Positions 35,202 to 44,556 of a stretch of DNA of 64,000 bases are shown piece by piece. Location: the NCBI GenBank assembly GCA_905176665.1, contig CAJINA010000192.1, forward strand, positions 1 through 64,000, in the 5' to 3' direction. Position 1 is the stretch's first letter, and the number at the start of each line of letters is the position of its first letter. The notes under the pieces were generated by a model. The model did not search any database. It was given only the letters and a program-made list of their open reading frames with translations, and was not told the DNA's origin. The position numbers were made by a program, and so were the translations under genes. This DNA is from Olavius algarvensis Delta 4 endosymbiont (GTDB lineage Bacteria; Desulfobacterota; Desulfobacteria; Desulfobacterales; CAJINA01).

Positions 35202-37280
35202 ATGTTAGAGTCCTTATTTCGACCAAAATCCGTGGCGGTAATCGGCGCCTCCACCAAAGAGTTCTCGATCGGGAACCGGGTTATCCGCAATCTTGTAGAT
35301 TTTGAGTTCAAGGGCCCCATCTATCCTATCAACCCGAAGGCAGATGAAGTCCGCGGCATCAAGGCCTATAAATCCATCATGGATGTTCCCGATGGTGTCG
35401 ATGTGGTTCACATGGTGATACCGGCCAAGTTCGTCCCCCAGGCAGTTGAAGACTGCGGTATCAAAAAGGTGAAGAACATCATTATTAACTCGGGCGGTTT
35501 TTCGGAAACCGGTCCCGAGGGCGAAGCCATTGAAAAAGACTTCCTGGCCCGGGCCAAAAAATACGGTATCCGCATTTTTGGCCCCAATTGCCAGGGGATC
35601 ATCAATTCCGATCCGGACATCCGCGCTTACTGCAACTTTACGTTCACCCAGCCCGATGTGGGCTATATTTCGATCGTAGCCCTGAGCGGCGGGGTGGCCG
35701 AGGTCATTCACCAGGGGTTTTCAGAGATGGGCATTGGAACCCGCATCTACGCCTCCAATGGGAATGCCTGCGATGTCACCATCCCGGAAATTATCCGCTA
35801 CCTCGGCGAAGACGAGGGCACCCGCGTGATTGTGACTTACGTGGAAGGTCTGCGCGATCCCGAAACCTTCATGACAGTGGCGCGTGAAGTGGCCGCCAAG
35901 AAGCCCGTCCTGGCCATGAAAGCCGGCCGCACCGCTGAAGGTGCCAAGGCCGCAGCCTCCCATACGGGCGGCCTGGCCAAAGAGGACCTGGCCACGGACC
36001 TGATTTTCAAAAAAGCCGGCATCCTGTCTTTCCGGGATGAGGGTGAATTGATCCAGGCGGCCGCTGCCTTTGCCACCCAGCCAATCCCCAAGGGCAACCG
36101 GGTCGGTGTGATCACCAACACCGGCGGACCGGCGGTCATTGCTACCGACGTCATGGTCGGTGACGGGTTGACCCTGCCCCCCCTTTCGGAAAAGACCGCG
36201 GCCTTCCTCAAAGAGAACCTCTACCCGGAGGCTTCCGTCAATAATCCGGTTGATGTACTGGCCACCGGGAATGCCGCCCATTATCGTGCCTGCATGGACT
36301 CCATGATGGCGGATGACAACTATGATTGTCTCTATATCAACTTCGTGACTCCCTTTTTCGTAGACACCGATAGCATCGCCAAGGAAATTGTCGCCGTCAA
36401 CCAGCAGCGCATCAAACCCATCGTCTGCAACCTGATAACCGACCGCCGCCAGTGGACCGAAACCGTCAAGATACTCCAGGACGGCGGTGTTCCCTGTTTT
36501 AGTCTGCCGGGTGTCGCTGCCCGGGCCCTGTCCGCCATGGTCCGTTACGGTCGCATTCTGGAGAAAGAGGCCGGCGATGTAAAAACTTTCATGGACGTAG
36601 ACAAGGCGGGAGCCGCTGCAATCATGCAAAAGGCGGTGGCATCGCGCCGCAAGATGCTTACGGCTGACGATGTTTACGGCATCCTGGATGCTTATAAAAT
36701 CCCGACCGCCGGATGGGCGGTCGTGGGCACAGCGGAAGAGGCGGCAGAGGCTGCCGGCGACATCGGTTTCCCTGTGGTCGTAAAGGCGGACTCGGAGAGT
36801 GTCATTCACAAAAGCGATATGGGCGGTGTAGCCGTCAACCTGGCCGATGCTGCTGCCGTCCGAGAGGCAGTATCGCAGATGCAGGCCAAATTCCCGGCCG
36901 ACGACCTGAAATTTTTGGTACAGAAATTCACACCGGGCGGCACCGAGGTGATCATGGGGGCCAAGGCCGAAGAGGGCTTGGGCCATCTGATTATGTTCGG
37001 CGTGGGCGGCATCTATGTGGAAGTGCTCAAGGATGTGGTCTTCAATCTGGCGCCGCTGACCTCCGCGGAAGCAGAAGATATGCTCTCTGAAATCCGGCTG
37101 GCGCCGCTGCTCGAAGGCGTGCGCGGTCAAAAAGGCGTCGATCGGGCCGGGCTGCAGGAAGTCCTGCTGCGTCTCTCACAGCTACTGGCCGATCTGCCGC
37201 AAATCCAGGAACTCGATCTCAACCCCACCCTGGCTTTCGAAGACAGCGCATGCGTGGTAGATGCCCGGATAAGCCTGTAG
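35202..37280 (+). CDS. acdA: ADP-forming acetyl/acyl-CoA synthetase (fused alpha-beta)
   Basis: A 692-residue NDP-forming acyl-CoA synthetase that turns acyl-CoA + ADP + Pi into acid + ATP. The ATG at 35202 (MLESLFRPKSVAVIGAS) is used, with SD AAGGAG; an earlier in-frame start lies within the preceding gene. The N-terminal CoA-binding domain is followed by the alpha-type ligase domain with phospho-His H254 in SHTGG, and a C-terminal ATP-grasp (about 480-692, VVVKADSESVIHKSDMGGV ... LNPTLAF). In fermenting archaea such enzymes act on acetyl- or arylacetyl-CoA after IOR-type oxidoreductases. Here it could harvest ATP from acetyl-CoA or aryl-CoA made by the neighbouring enzymes. Confidence 0.92.
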   Translation: MLESLFRPKSVAVIGASTKEFSIGNRVIRNLVDFEFKGPIYPINPKADEVRGIKAYKSIMDVPDGVDVVHMVIPAKFVPQAVEDCGIKKVKNIIINSGGFSETGPEGEAIEKDFLARAKKYGIRIFGPNCQGIINSDPDIRAYCNFTFTQPDVGYISIVALSGGVAEVIHQGFSEMGIGTRIYASNGNACDVTIPEIIRYLGEDEGTRVIVTYVEGLRDPETFMTVAREVAAKKPVLAMKAGRTAEGAKAAASHTGGLAKEDLATDLIFKKAGILSFRDEGELIQAAAAFATQPIPKGNRVGVITNTGGPAVIATDVMVGDGLTLPPLSEKTAAFLKENLYPEASVNNPVDVLATGNAAHYRACMDSMMADDNYDCLYINFVTPFFVDTDSIAKEIVAVNQQRIKPIVCNLITDRRQWTETVKILQDGGVPCFSLPGVAARALSAMVRYGRILEKEAGDVKTFMDVDKAGAAAIMQKAVASRRKMLTADDVYGILDAYKIPTAGWAVVGTAEEAAEAAGDIGFPVVVKADSESVIHKSDMGGVAVNLADAAAVREAVSQMQAKFPADDLKFLVQKFTPGGTEVIMGAKAEEGLGHLIMFGVGGIYVEVLKDVVFNLAPLTSAEAEDMLSEIRLAPLLEGVRGQKGVDRAGLQEVLLRLSQLLADLPQIQELDLNPTLAFEDSACVVDARISL

Positions 37281-37362
37281 GCAGATGTGTAACCTGCCGG
37301 CGGCGATACGCGGCCGCCGGCAGTCTGAAGTCTGAAACCACTGGAGGAGAAAGGGGGGTCTT

Positions 37363-38907
37363 ATGACCTGCTGGATGAACCTGGGCCAGAACCTGAAAGT
37401 CAACGCCAAAAAATTCCCCACCACAGTTGCCCTCACCGACAGATCGTGTAGTTTTACCTATCCGCAGACGAATGAACGTGTAAACCGGCTGGCCAACAAC
37501 CTGCTTGGCCTCGGGCTCTCCAAGGGTGACCGGGTAGCGGTGCTCATGGAAAACAGTATCGAAATTATCGAGCTTTACCTGGCCACCGCCAAAACCGGCC
37601 TGGTCATCGTGCCCATCAATTTCCGCCTGGTCGGTCCGGAGATCTCCTATATCACCAACAACTCGGATGCCAAGGCGTTCGTCGTACACGATGAGTTTGC
37701 CGCCGAGGTAGATCGGGTTAAAAATGAGCTGGTCAACATCGCTGCCGCCAATTACTTTATAGTCGGCGCCCAACGGGAGGGATATCGCCCCTATGAAACC
37801 CTGATCGACGGCGGGTCAGCGGCCGAACCCGAGATTGCGGTGGCACCGGAGGACACCTGGATCCTGATCTACACATCCGGTACGACCGGTAAACCCAAAG
37901 GCGTGATTCGCTCCCATGCCTCGCATATTGCCTTCTATCTGATCAATGCCGTGGACTTCGGGTTCAATGAACACGATTTCTGCATGAACGTCATGCCTTT
38001 GTGCCACATCAATTCAACGTTTTTCACCTTTATTTTCCTCTACATTGGCGCGAGCGTGTATGTCCATCCGGCCCAGTCCTTCCGGCCGGAGGAAATCCTG
38101 GAAATAGTAGAGCGAGAAAAGGTCACGTTCATCTCGCTGATACCGACGCACTACAACTTGATTTTGAATGCGCCGGAAGACGCCCTTAAACGCGATGTGA
38201 GTTCCATCCGGAAGCTGCTGTGCTCTTCAGCTCCGGTCCGAAAGAGCATGAAAGAGTGCATCATGGGGTACTTCAAGGGTGTTGAGCTGTACGAAGGTTA
38301 CGGCAGCACCGAGGCCGGCATTGTGACCGTCCTGAAACCGGAATACCAGATGAAAAAACTGGGCTCGATCGGATTTGAAACGCTCGGTACCGAATTTGTC
38401 AAAGTCCTGGATGAAAATGGTAATGAAGTCCCGGACGGTGAAGTTGGTGAACTCTATTCCAGGGGGCCCATGCTCTTTGATGAGTATTACAAACTGCCCG
38501 ACAAAACAGCCGAGTCCTTTGTCGATGGCTGGTTCTCGGCCGGTGATATGGCTCGTAAAGATGCGGACGGTTTCTTTGAAATCGTCGATCGCAAAGACAA
38601 TATGATTATTACCGGCGGCGAAAATGTATATCCCAGCGAAGTTGAAGAGGTCGTCGGCGGTCACCCGGATGTCTTCGACGCAGCCGTGATCGGCCTGCCG
38701 GACGACAAGTGGGGTGAACGGGTGGCGGCAGTGGTCATTAAAAAACCGGGAACCGACCTGGATGAGGATAGCATGCGCATCTACTGCAAAGACAAGATGG
38801 CCGGTTATAAACGCCCCAAGGATATTATCTTCATTGAGTCCGCAGCCATGCCCAGAACGGCGACCGGCAAAATTCTGCATCGGATTCTGAGAGAAAAATA
38901 TGCCTGA
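37363..38907 (+). CDS. AMP-forming acyl/aryl-CoA ligase
   Basis: A 514-residue class I adenylate-forming ligase: YTSGTTGKPKGVIRSH (A3), YEGYGSTEAG (A5), GWFSAGDMARKDADGFFEIVDRKDNMIITGGENVYPSEVE (A7/A8), and the catalytic lysine near PRTATGKILHR (A10). The substrate may be an aromatic, alicyclic or fatty acid; the acyl pocket cannot be read reliably. With paaK it gives the cluster two AMP-forming ligases. The catalytic Lys is the site that GNAT-type acetyltransferases block in related ligases (for example Acs and benzoate-CoA ligase). Confidence 0.9.
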   Translation: MTCWMNLGQNLKVNAKKFPTTVALTDRSCSFTYPQTNERVNRLANNLLGLGLSKGDRVAVLMENSIEIIELYLATAKTGLVIVPINFRLVGPEISYITNNSDAKAFVVHDEFAAEVDRVKNELVNIAAANYFIVGAQREGYRPYETLIDGGSAAEPEIAVAPEDTWILIYTSGTTGKPKGVIRSHASHIAFYLINAVDFGFNEHDFCMNVMPLCHINSTFFTFIFLYIGASVYVHPAQSFRPEEILEIVEREKVTFISLIPTHYNLILNAPEDALKRDVSSIRKLLCSSAPVRKSMKECIMGYFKGVELYEGYGSTEAGIVTVLKPEYQMKKLGSIGFETLGTEFVKVLDENGNEVPDGEVGELYSRGPMLFDEYYKLPDKTAESFVDGWFSAGDMARKDADGFFEIVDRKDNMIITGGENVYPSEVEEVVGGHPDVFDAAVIGLPDDKWGERVAAVVIKKPGTDLDEDSMRIYCKDKMAGYKRPKDIIFIESAAMPRTATGKILHRILREKYA

Positions 38908-38955
38908 TGATCAGCATGTAGTTCAACGATAAATTAGAAGCGGAGGTACAAGGTT

Positions 38956-40146
38956 ATGTTGACGAAAGCGTTTATCCCCTACGGTGGCTATTACAGCTCT
39001 CCATTTGCCCGTTGGCAGGGCTCCATGGCCTCGGCGCATGCCATCAAACTGGCTGCGGCCACGAGCAAGCGGTGGTTTACCCAGAAGAACTGGGAACCGC
39101 TGAACATCGACTATGTATTCCTGGGAATGACCATCGGCCAGCCCCAGTGGTTCTATGGCAGCCCCTGGGCAGCCGCTTTGATTGGAGCCGAGAACAGCCC
39201 CGGCATGCTGATTACACAGGCCTGCTCTACGTCGACCACCTGTGTGTTCCAGGCCGCCGCCGGGATTGATAACGGTCTATACGAAAACACCTACTGCCTG
39301 ATGGGGGACCGGGCCTCCAATGGCCCGCATACCATCTGGCCCAATCCGGGCGGTCCCGGAGGTGAAGTGCTTGCTGAAAACTGGATGATGGACAACTTCA
39401 ACCGTGATCCGTGGGCCAAGGGCGCCATGATTCAAACAGCCGAAAATGTCTCCCAGGAAGTCGGCGTCACCCGGGAACAATGCGATGCCGTTGCTCTGCG
39501 GCGTTACCAGCAGTACGAAGACGCCCTGGCCGACGACCGGGCCTTCCAGAAGCGCTATATGTTCCCGGTTGAAATCCAGGTGTCCAGAAAAAAAACCATA
39601 ACAGTCGAAGCCGATGAAGGCATTATGCCCACCACTGCAGAGGGCCTGGCCGGACTGCGGCCGGTATTGCCCGATGGCGTCCACACCTTCGGCGCCCAGA
39701 CCCACCCGGCCGACGGCCACTGCGGCATCGCGGTGACCACCCGGGAAAAAGCCAAGGAACTCAGTGCAGATCCCGGGACGGAAATCCAGGTCGTATCGTA
39801 TGGATATGCCCGTGCAAAGAAGGGTTTCATGGCCATGGCCGTCGTACCGGCAGCTCAAATGGCCCTGGAAAATGCTGGTATCGGCATCGGTGATGTCAAG
39901 GTAATCAAAACCCACAACCCGTTCGCCGCCAACGATATTTACATGGCTGACCAATTGGGCATCGATGTAAACGGGTTCAACAATTACGGCAGCTCTCTGA
40001 TATATGGCCATCCCCAGGCCCCCACGGCGGGACGGGCCATCATTGAAGGCATCGAGGAAACTGTCATGGCCGGCGGCGGCTACTTGCTGTTTGCCGGTTG
40101 CGCGGCTGGTGATACCGGCGGCGCCCTGGTGCTGAAGGTTGACTGA
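38956..40146 (+). CDS. Thiolase-like acyl-CoA acyltransferase (divergent)
   Basis: A 396-residue thiolase-fold protein, last gene of the cluster. The nucleophile Cys is in ITQACSTSTTCVF, a histidine in THNPFAAND, a second in YGHPQAPTAGRA (the canonical GHPxGATGxR is altered), and the C-terminal Cys in FAGCAAGDTGGA. The catalytic residues are present but the surrounding motifs differ from FadA or acetoacetyl-CoA thiolases and from the SCP-x thiolase earlier in the cluster, so the substrate may be unusual (cyclic or branched 3-oxoacyl-CoA). SD GGAGG. It is followed by a strong terminator. Confidence 0.85.
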   Translation: MLTKAFIPYGGYYSSPFARWQGSMASAHAIKLAAATSKRWFTQKNWEPLNIDYVFLGMTIGQPQWFYGSPWAAALIGAENSPGMLITQACSTSTTCVFQAAAGIDNGLYENTYCLMGDRASNGPHTIWPNPGGPGGEVLAENWMMDNFNRDPWAKGAMIQTAENVSQEVGVTREQCDAVALRRYQQYEDALADDRAFQKRYMFPVEIQVSRKKTITVEADEGIMPTTAEGLAGLRPVLPDGVHTFGAQTHPADGHCGIAVTTREKAKELSADPGTEIQVVSYGYARAKKGFMAMAVVPAAQMALENAGIGIGDVKVIKTHNPFAANDIYMADQLGIDVNGFNNYGSSLIYGHPQAPTAGRAIIEGIEETVMAGGGYLLFAGCAAGDTGGALVLKVD

Positions 40147-40172
40147 TACATAAGCTGTTGGCACGAATAGAT

Positions 40173-40211
40173 AAAGGCTGTTTCCCCATCGGGAAGCAGC
40201 CTTTCTATATC
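40173..40211 (+). terminator. Rho-independent terminator at the end of the aromatic cluster
   Basis: AAAGGCTG (40173-40180) pairs with CAGCCTTT (40197-40204), continued by a T-G wobble and TTCCC/GGGAA around a 4-nt loop; the 3' side runs into CTTTCTATATCCTTTT. It lies 27 nt after the last thiolase gene, so bamA through this gene can form one transcription unit. Confidence 0.85.
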
Positions 40212-40304
40212 CTTTTGAAGATACCGGCCCAAAGGCAGCGGGCACTCACCTGAATCACACCTTCCGATCACCAACAATAGAGGCGCTGGGCCGCAAGGGA
40301 GCGG

Positions 40305-41189
40305 CTAAGTCAAAAGGCGGCCGGCCGCGCAGGCCCGGCAAGAGCCGGATCGGAATCGGGCCGCGTCGGAAAGCGAAAGCACCCCGGAGATTTGATCCGC
40401 TGTGCCGGCGCTTACAAACAAGCGCTGGACATCCTGCAACAGCATCAGCTGCAAAGCCTCAATCAGTTTTGCGTTTTGGCGGCAATGTTGTACCGGCGTA
40501 CTCATCACATCGGCGGCGGGTGCGTCCGGCCGGACACCATGAAACCAGGCCTGGATAAGATCTGTCTTTGAGACGACCCCCACTGCCCGACCATCCGCAG
40601 CGTAGATTAGAATCGCCCCCAGACTTTTCGCAGTCAGGGTTTCAATGACCGTGTAAAGTGGGTCGGCTTCATAGGCAAACTGGACGTCCGTGCTCATCAC
40701 GTCTTGCACGGTTAACTCCGGTGGCAGGTGAAGAGCGTCCGCCGGCGAACGGCCGCGAGTGCTTTGCCGGCAGGCATGGCAATACCGATAAAGCAGCCCC
40801 ACAATATCGGCATAGGAGAGCACGCCAACGACCTGCTCCCGGCTGGCGCCAATCACAAAAAGTTGGTGGATCCCGCAACTTTGCATCATTTCAAGGCCGT
40901 CATCGAGCAAATCATCCGGAAAGCAAGCCACGGGTGGGCCCGTCATCATGTCCCCCAAAGGGGTTTGCGGGTGCAGACCCGCATACATGAGGGCCAGCAG
41001 ATCCGTCTTGGAAACGACACCGCAGGGCACGCCGGAGTCGGTGACCAACAGGGCATTGATTTTGTATTTGATCAGGTGACGGACGGAATCGCGAGCGGCA
41101 ATACCCTTTTCCAGCGCCACCACCTGGCGGCGCATGGCCTCCCGGACCTGGATGCCGGTCAAGACTCTCCGGGGCTGAAACTTTGGCAT
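40305..41189 (-). CDS. Four-CBS-domain protein
   Basis: A 294-residue protein made of four CBS motifs (two Bateman modules): RRQVVALEKGIAARDSVRHLIKYKINALLVTD, DMMTGPPVACFPDDLLDDGLEMMQ, DVMSTDVQFAYEADPLYTVIETL and DVMSTPVQHCRQNAKLIEALQLM. No membrane or enzymatic domain is attached. CBS modules sense AMP/ATP or SAM and often gate partner proteins. It follows a single-pair CBS gene by 20 nt on the same strand, and both are downstream of a sensor kinase gene. Confidence 0.9.
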   Translation of the reverse strand: MPKFQPRRVLTGIQVREAMRRQVVALEKGIAARDSVRHLIKYKINALLVTDSGVPCGVVSKTDLLALMYAGLHPQTPLGDMMTGPPVACFPDDLLDDGLEMMQSCGIHQLFVIGASREQVVGVLSYADIVGLLYRYCHACRQSTRGRSPADALHLPPELTVQDVMSTDVQFAYEADPLYTVIETLTAKSLGAILIYAADGRAVGVVSKTDLIQAWFHGVRPDAPAADVMSTPVQHCRQNAKLIEALQLMLLQDVQRLFVSAGTADQISGVLSLSDAARFRSGSCRACAAGRLLT

Positions 41190-41209
41190 CTGTTCACCCT
41201 GTCAGAAGA

Positions 41210-41668
41210 TTAGAATGTATGCAGCATCTGGTGAAACACGTCCGACACGTAGACGATGCCGGCAACCTGCCGATCCGCAACCACCGGCAGCCGGCGTATA
41301 TGTTTTTTTATCATGATATCGGCAATGACCAGCAGATGGGCGTCCGGATGGATCGTCACCACCTCGGCCGTCATAATGTCATCAACCTTGACTGACCATA
41401 CACGCCGCAGCTGCTCCTGAAAGAGGCGGTCGGGATCCAATTCTTCCATTTCACCCCAGATGGCAGCGTGCTTGGGCTGAATATAGATGAGGATATCGTA
41501 CATGGAGAGCATGCCCACCAGATGGCCGTGGTCATCCGTCACCATCATGCCGAATACTTTCTTGCCTTCCTGGCGGGTTGCTTCTCGAAAGGCCTGCACG
41601 GCTGCCTGGATGGTCATGTCGGGATGCAACGTATGGAACTGGCGATCCATGATATCCCGGGCAAGCAC
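41210..41668 (-). CDS. CBS-pair protein
   Basis: A 152-residue protein with one Bateman module: ARDIMDRQFHTLHPDMTIQAAVQAF, then VDDIMTAEVVTIHPDAHLLVIADIMIKKHIRRLPVV. The start is GTG with SD AAGGAG eight nt before it. It is encoded between the kinase gene and the four-CBS gene on the same strand, so the three may form an energy- or nucleotide-responsive signalling unit. Function is not determined further. Confidence 0.88.
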   Translation of the reverse strand: MLARDIMDRQFHTLHPDMTIQAAVQAFREATRQEGKKVFGMMVTDDHGHLVGMLSMYDILIYIQPKHAAIWGEMEELDPDRLFQEQLRRVWSVKVDDIMTAEVVTIHPDAHLLVIADIMIKKHIRRLPVVADRQVAGIVYVSDVFHQMLHTF

Positions 41669-41728
41669 TGCGTCACTCCTTTTTAAATCAAACGTTAACA
41701 GGGGGCCGGCTGGTGCGGCTACGATGGC

Positions 41729-44221
41729 TTAACCGACGGGCAGACGGATAATGAAGCGGGCACCCTTACCCGGTTCGGAATCGACCGTCATGGATCCGTG
41801 GTGGTTATCCGTGATGATGAAATAGCTGACCGAAAGGCCGAGCCCGGTGCCGCCCTCGCCGCTTTTCGTGGTGTAGAAAGGTTCGAAAACCCGCTTGCGC
41901 ACCTTCGCGTCCATTCCCGGCCCGTTGTCCTGGATTTCAACCCGGACCATGGCATCCTCCGGTTTGACCAGCAGCTGGAAACAAGGCGGGGCCGGTCGTT
42001 CATCCCAGGCCGTCATCGCCTCTGCCCCGTTTTTGAGAATATTGAGGAAGACCTGTTGGATCTTACTGCCGGCACACAGGACCTGAGGCGTATCGGTAGC
42101 ATAGTCGCGGATGATCTCAATCTTGCGAAAATCGTGTTTCCGTTTTAAATCATAATCGCTCTGGGCCAGCTCGATGGTTGCATCCAGCAGGTCGGCCAGG
42201 TTCTGCCGGGTGAGAGAAGCATCCCCCGTTCGGCTGAAACTGAGCATATTGTTCACGATCTTGGCTGCGCGCGAACCCGATTCCAGCGCAGCTTCCAAGA
42301 TGCTGATCAGGCCACGCTTAGCATGGAACGCCTTTATCGCTTCAAGGGTGGTACCGCACTCGGCGGCCACCCGCTCATCGGCCGGTGAAGCACCGGAAAG
42401 CCGGTTTCTGGCTATCTGGGTGTTTTGCATGATGCCGGCCAGGGGGTTGTTGATTTCATGCGCCATTCCGGCCGCCAGACCGCCCACGGACATCATCTTT
42501 TCCGATTGGATCATCATCTCTTCCAGCCGAACTCTTTCGGTTACGTCGTCCACCCGGATAACGGCCCCCTGAACACCATTGGACGTCAAAGGATAAACCG
42601 TAACATCTTCATAGCGTGTTTCCGTACCGTCCCGATAAGGCTTTTTGGCATCATGCTGGGGGCGGCGCTCGCGCATGGCCAACCGGATGTTCTCAATTTC
42701 ATCCGCCAGCCGGGGAAATACATCTCCGATTTTGCGGCCCGCGGCCGCTGCGGCTTTAATCCCGGTCTCCTCCTCGGCCCGTCGATTCCATTGGGTAACC
42801 CGCCCGGCGTCATCTATACCGACCAGGATGGAGGGCATGGAATCTACAATGTTTCCCAACAGGTTCTGCAGGCGCCTGGTCTCCTTTTCAGCGGCGATAT
42901 TCTCCGTAATATCCCGGTGAATAACAATGGATCCCTGCAGGTTACCATCGTCATCGTGTAATATGGCTGTTTTCAGGTGAATGTCCAGCAGGCGGCCATC
43001 TTTGGTAAGCCGCTGGGCTTCGAGAGACACATCTTCGCCCTTCAGGTTGCGCATGACCGCCCGGCGGGTTTTTTCCTTTTCATGCTCGGGTACGAAATTA
43101 ATTTTTTGGCCGGCCAATTCGGCCGCACTCCAGCCATAAGTCTTCTCAAAAGCCGGATTGATATAGATGATATTGCCGCTGTTATCGTAAGCCACAATGG
43201 CATCCGGCGACGCTTCCAGCAGGGTCCGATAGCGTTCCTCGCTCTTGCGTAAGGATACTTCCGCAAGCTGCCGGGCAGTATTATCCAGAATGAATCCATC
43301 CAGAAAGCGGGTATTACCGTCTTCTGCGTAAATTGCCCGGCCTTCTTCGTAGACCGAGCGGATGGAGCCATCCGCATGAAAAACCCGGTATTCCAAGATC
43401 CAGGATTGTCGGGCCGCCACGGCCTCCCGGACCTGGGCGTCCACGCGCGGGTTATCATCCGGATGGATAACGCTGGCATAGCTGCGTACAGCGTTGTCAA
43501 TATAGTCAGAGGCAGGGTAGCCTGTAATTTCAAAAATTTGCTGGCTGATGAACGCCATGGTCCAATGCGCGTCCAGGGCACAGCGGTAGATCGCACAGGG
43601 CATCGTATCGGCCATGGAACGAAAGCGGTTTTCGCTTTCCTGGAGCGCTTCGGTGATGCGTTTGCGCTGAATGGCGATGGCGATTTGCTCGGAAACGGAG
43701 GCTAAAAAGTCCAGGTCCGCGGCACTGTACTGGTCGGGGTCATCATAGCTCTGGGCGGCAATGATGCCGATCACGTCGCCCTTCACTTTCAGGGGAAAAC
43801 CCATCCAGATCAATGGAACGGTGCCCATTATCTTGTTCTGACTGGCCCGCTCGACCAGCATCTTCTGGGTCAGCAGCAAGGGCGTCCCCATCAAAATGAC
43901 CTCACCCGTGAGGGAATTGGTCTCCTCAAAGTCGTCTATACGACTAAAATCATCTTCATGTTCATCCCGATAATAGGGAAAGGATATGGACCGCTTATCC
44001 CGATGATAAATGGCGATATAAAAATTCCTGAGTTCAATGACATCGTGCAAAATGGCGTGAATGGTGGCGTAGAGGTCATCCAGGTTTTCGGTGGTGTTGA
44101 CGGCACTGGAAACCCGGTACAGGGTCTGATTCATCTTCTCAGCCCGTTCCAACCCGGTAACCTTGCGGCTGAGCCGGTCTACCCGCTGCTCCAGTTCTGC
44201 GTAGGTCGGTTTCTCAGTCAT
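41729..44221 (-). CDS. GAF-PAS-PAS-PAS histidine kinase (soluble)
   Basis: An 830-residue cytoplasmic sensor kinase. A short N-terminal coiled coil (YAELEQRVDRLSRKV) is followed by a GAF domain (about 35-190, RNFYIAIYHRD ... FLASVSEQIAIAIQRKR), three PAS domains (about 200-560), the H-box GMAHEINNPLAGIMQNTQIARNRL (group with E-I-N-N-P, NtrB-like), and HATPase with N-, G1 (DNGPGM) and G2 (GGTGLGLSVS) boxes. No transmembrane segment and no receiver are present. The cognate regulator is not adjacent. Signals may be small molecules bound by GAF or PAS. Confidence 0.92.
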   Translation of the reverse strand: MTEKPTYAELEQRVDRLSRKVTGLERAEKMNQTLYRVSSAVNTTENLDDLYATIHAILHDVIELRNFYIAIYHRDKRSISFPYYRDEHEDDFSRIDDFEETNSLTGEVILMGTPLLLTQKMLVERASQNKIMGTVPLIWMGFPLKVKGDVIGIIAAQSYDDPDQYSAADLDFLASVSEQIAIAIQRKRITEALQESENRFRSMADTMPCAIYRCALDAHWTMAFISQQIFEITGYPASDYIDNAVRSYASVIHPDDNPRVDAQVREAVAARQSWILEYRVFHADGSIRSVYEEGRAIYAEDGNTRFLDGFILDNTARQLAEVSLRKSEERYRTLLEASPDAIVAYDNSGNIIYINPAFEKTYGWSAAELAGQKINFVPEHEKEKTRRAVMRNLKGEDVSLEAQRLTKDGRLLDIHLKTAILHDDDGNLQGSIVIHRDITENIAAEKETRRLQNLLGNIVDSMPSILVGIDDAGRVTQWNRRAEEETGIKAAAAAGRKIGDVFPRLADEIENIRLAMRERRPQHDAKKPYRDGTETRYEDVTVYPLTSNGVQGAVIRVDDVTERVRLEEMMIQSEKMMSVGGLAAGMAHEINNPLAGIMQNTQIARNRLSGASPADERVAAECGTTLEAIKAFHAKRGLISILEAALESGSRAAKIVNNMLSFSRTGDASLTRQNLADLLDATIELAQSDYDLKRKHDFRKIEIIRDYATDTPQVLCAGSKIQQVFLNILKNGAEAMTAWDERPAPPCFQLLVKPEDAMVRVEIQDNGPGMDAKVRKRVFEPFYTTKSGEGGTGLGLSVSYFIITDNHHGSMTVDSEPGKGARFIIRLPVG

Positions 44222-44556
44222 CTTATCCCCAACATACCGGGTCAGGCTGCAATAATATCCTGCACCGTCCGAGCTTAAAGGGCTATGGCGTCAATGAGAT
44301 TGAAAAATAACACGTGACCTGACAACAAGGCAAATATTTTTAGCCTTCGATACAATCATAACAAATCGAAGGATCGGCTGCATCCACATTGTTGTCATCG
44401 AACGAATCCTCGGTCGTATACCGGTTGGTCTGTTTTGACTTCCGTTGGCGCTTGGGATATATGCTCAATAGAAACATGTTGTTCGCGTGCGCGCCATTGC
44501 TCCGTTTAGGCTGATGATTGACGCATTTGAGCCAAACACTGAAACTGGAGGACCCC
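44222..44556. other. Divergent intergenic region, kinase / glycerate kinase
   Basis: About 335 nt. No convincing promoter or RNA was found. A minus-strand frame of 72 codons (44340-44558) overlaps the glycerate-kinase ribosome-binding site and has no recognisable protein features. Confidence 0.35.

Noticed and set aside
35721-37130. Minus-strand reading frame of 469 codons opposite the ADP-forming synthetase
   Set aside because: It is the antisense of a clearly conserved gene with GC-rich third positions; no ribosome-binding site or family motif.
39277-40245. Minus-strand frame of 322 codons opposite the last thiolase
   Set aside because: Antisense shadow of a conserved gene; runs through the terminator hairpin.
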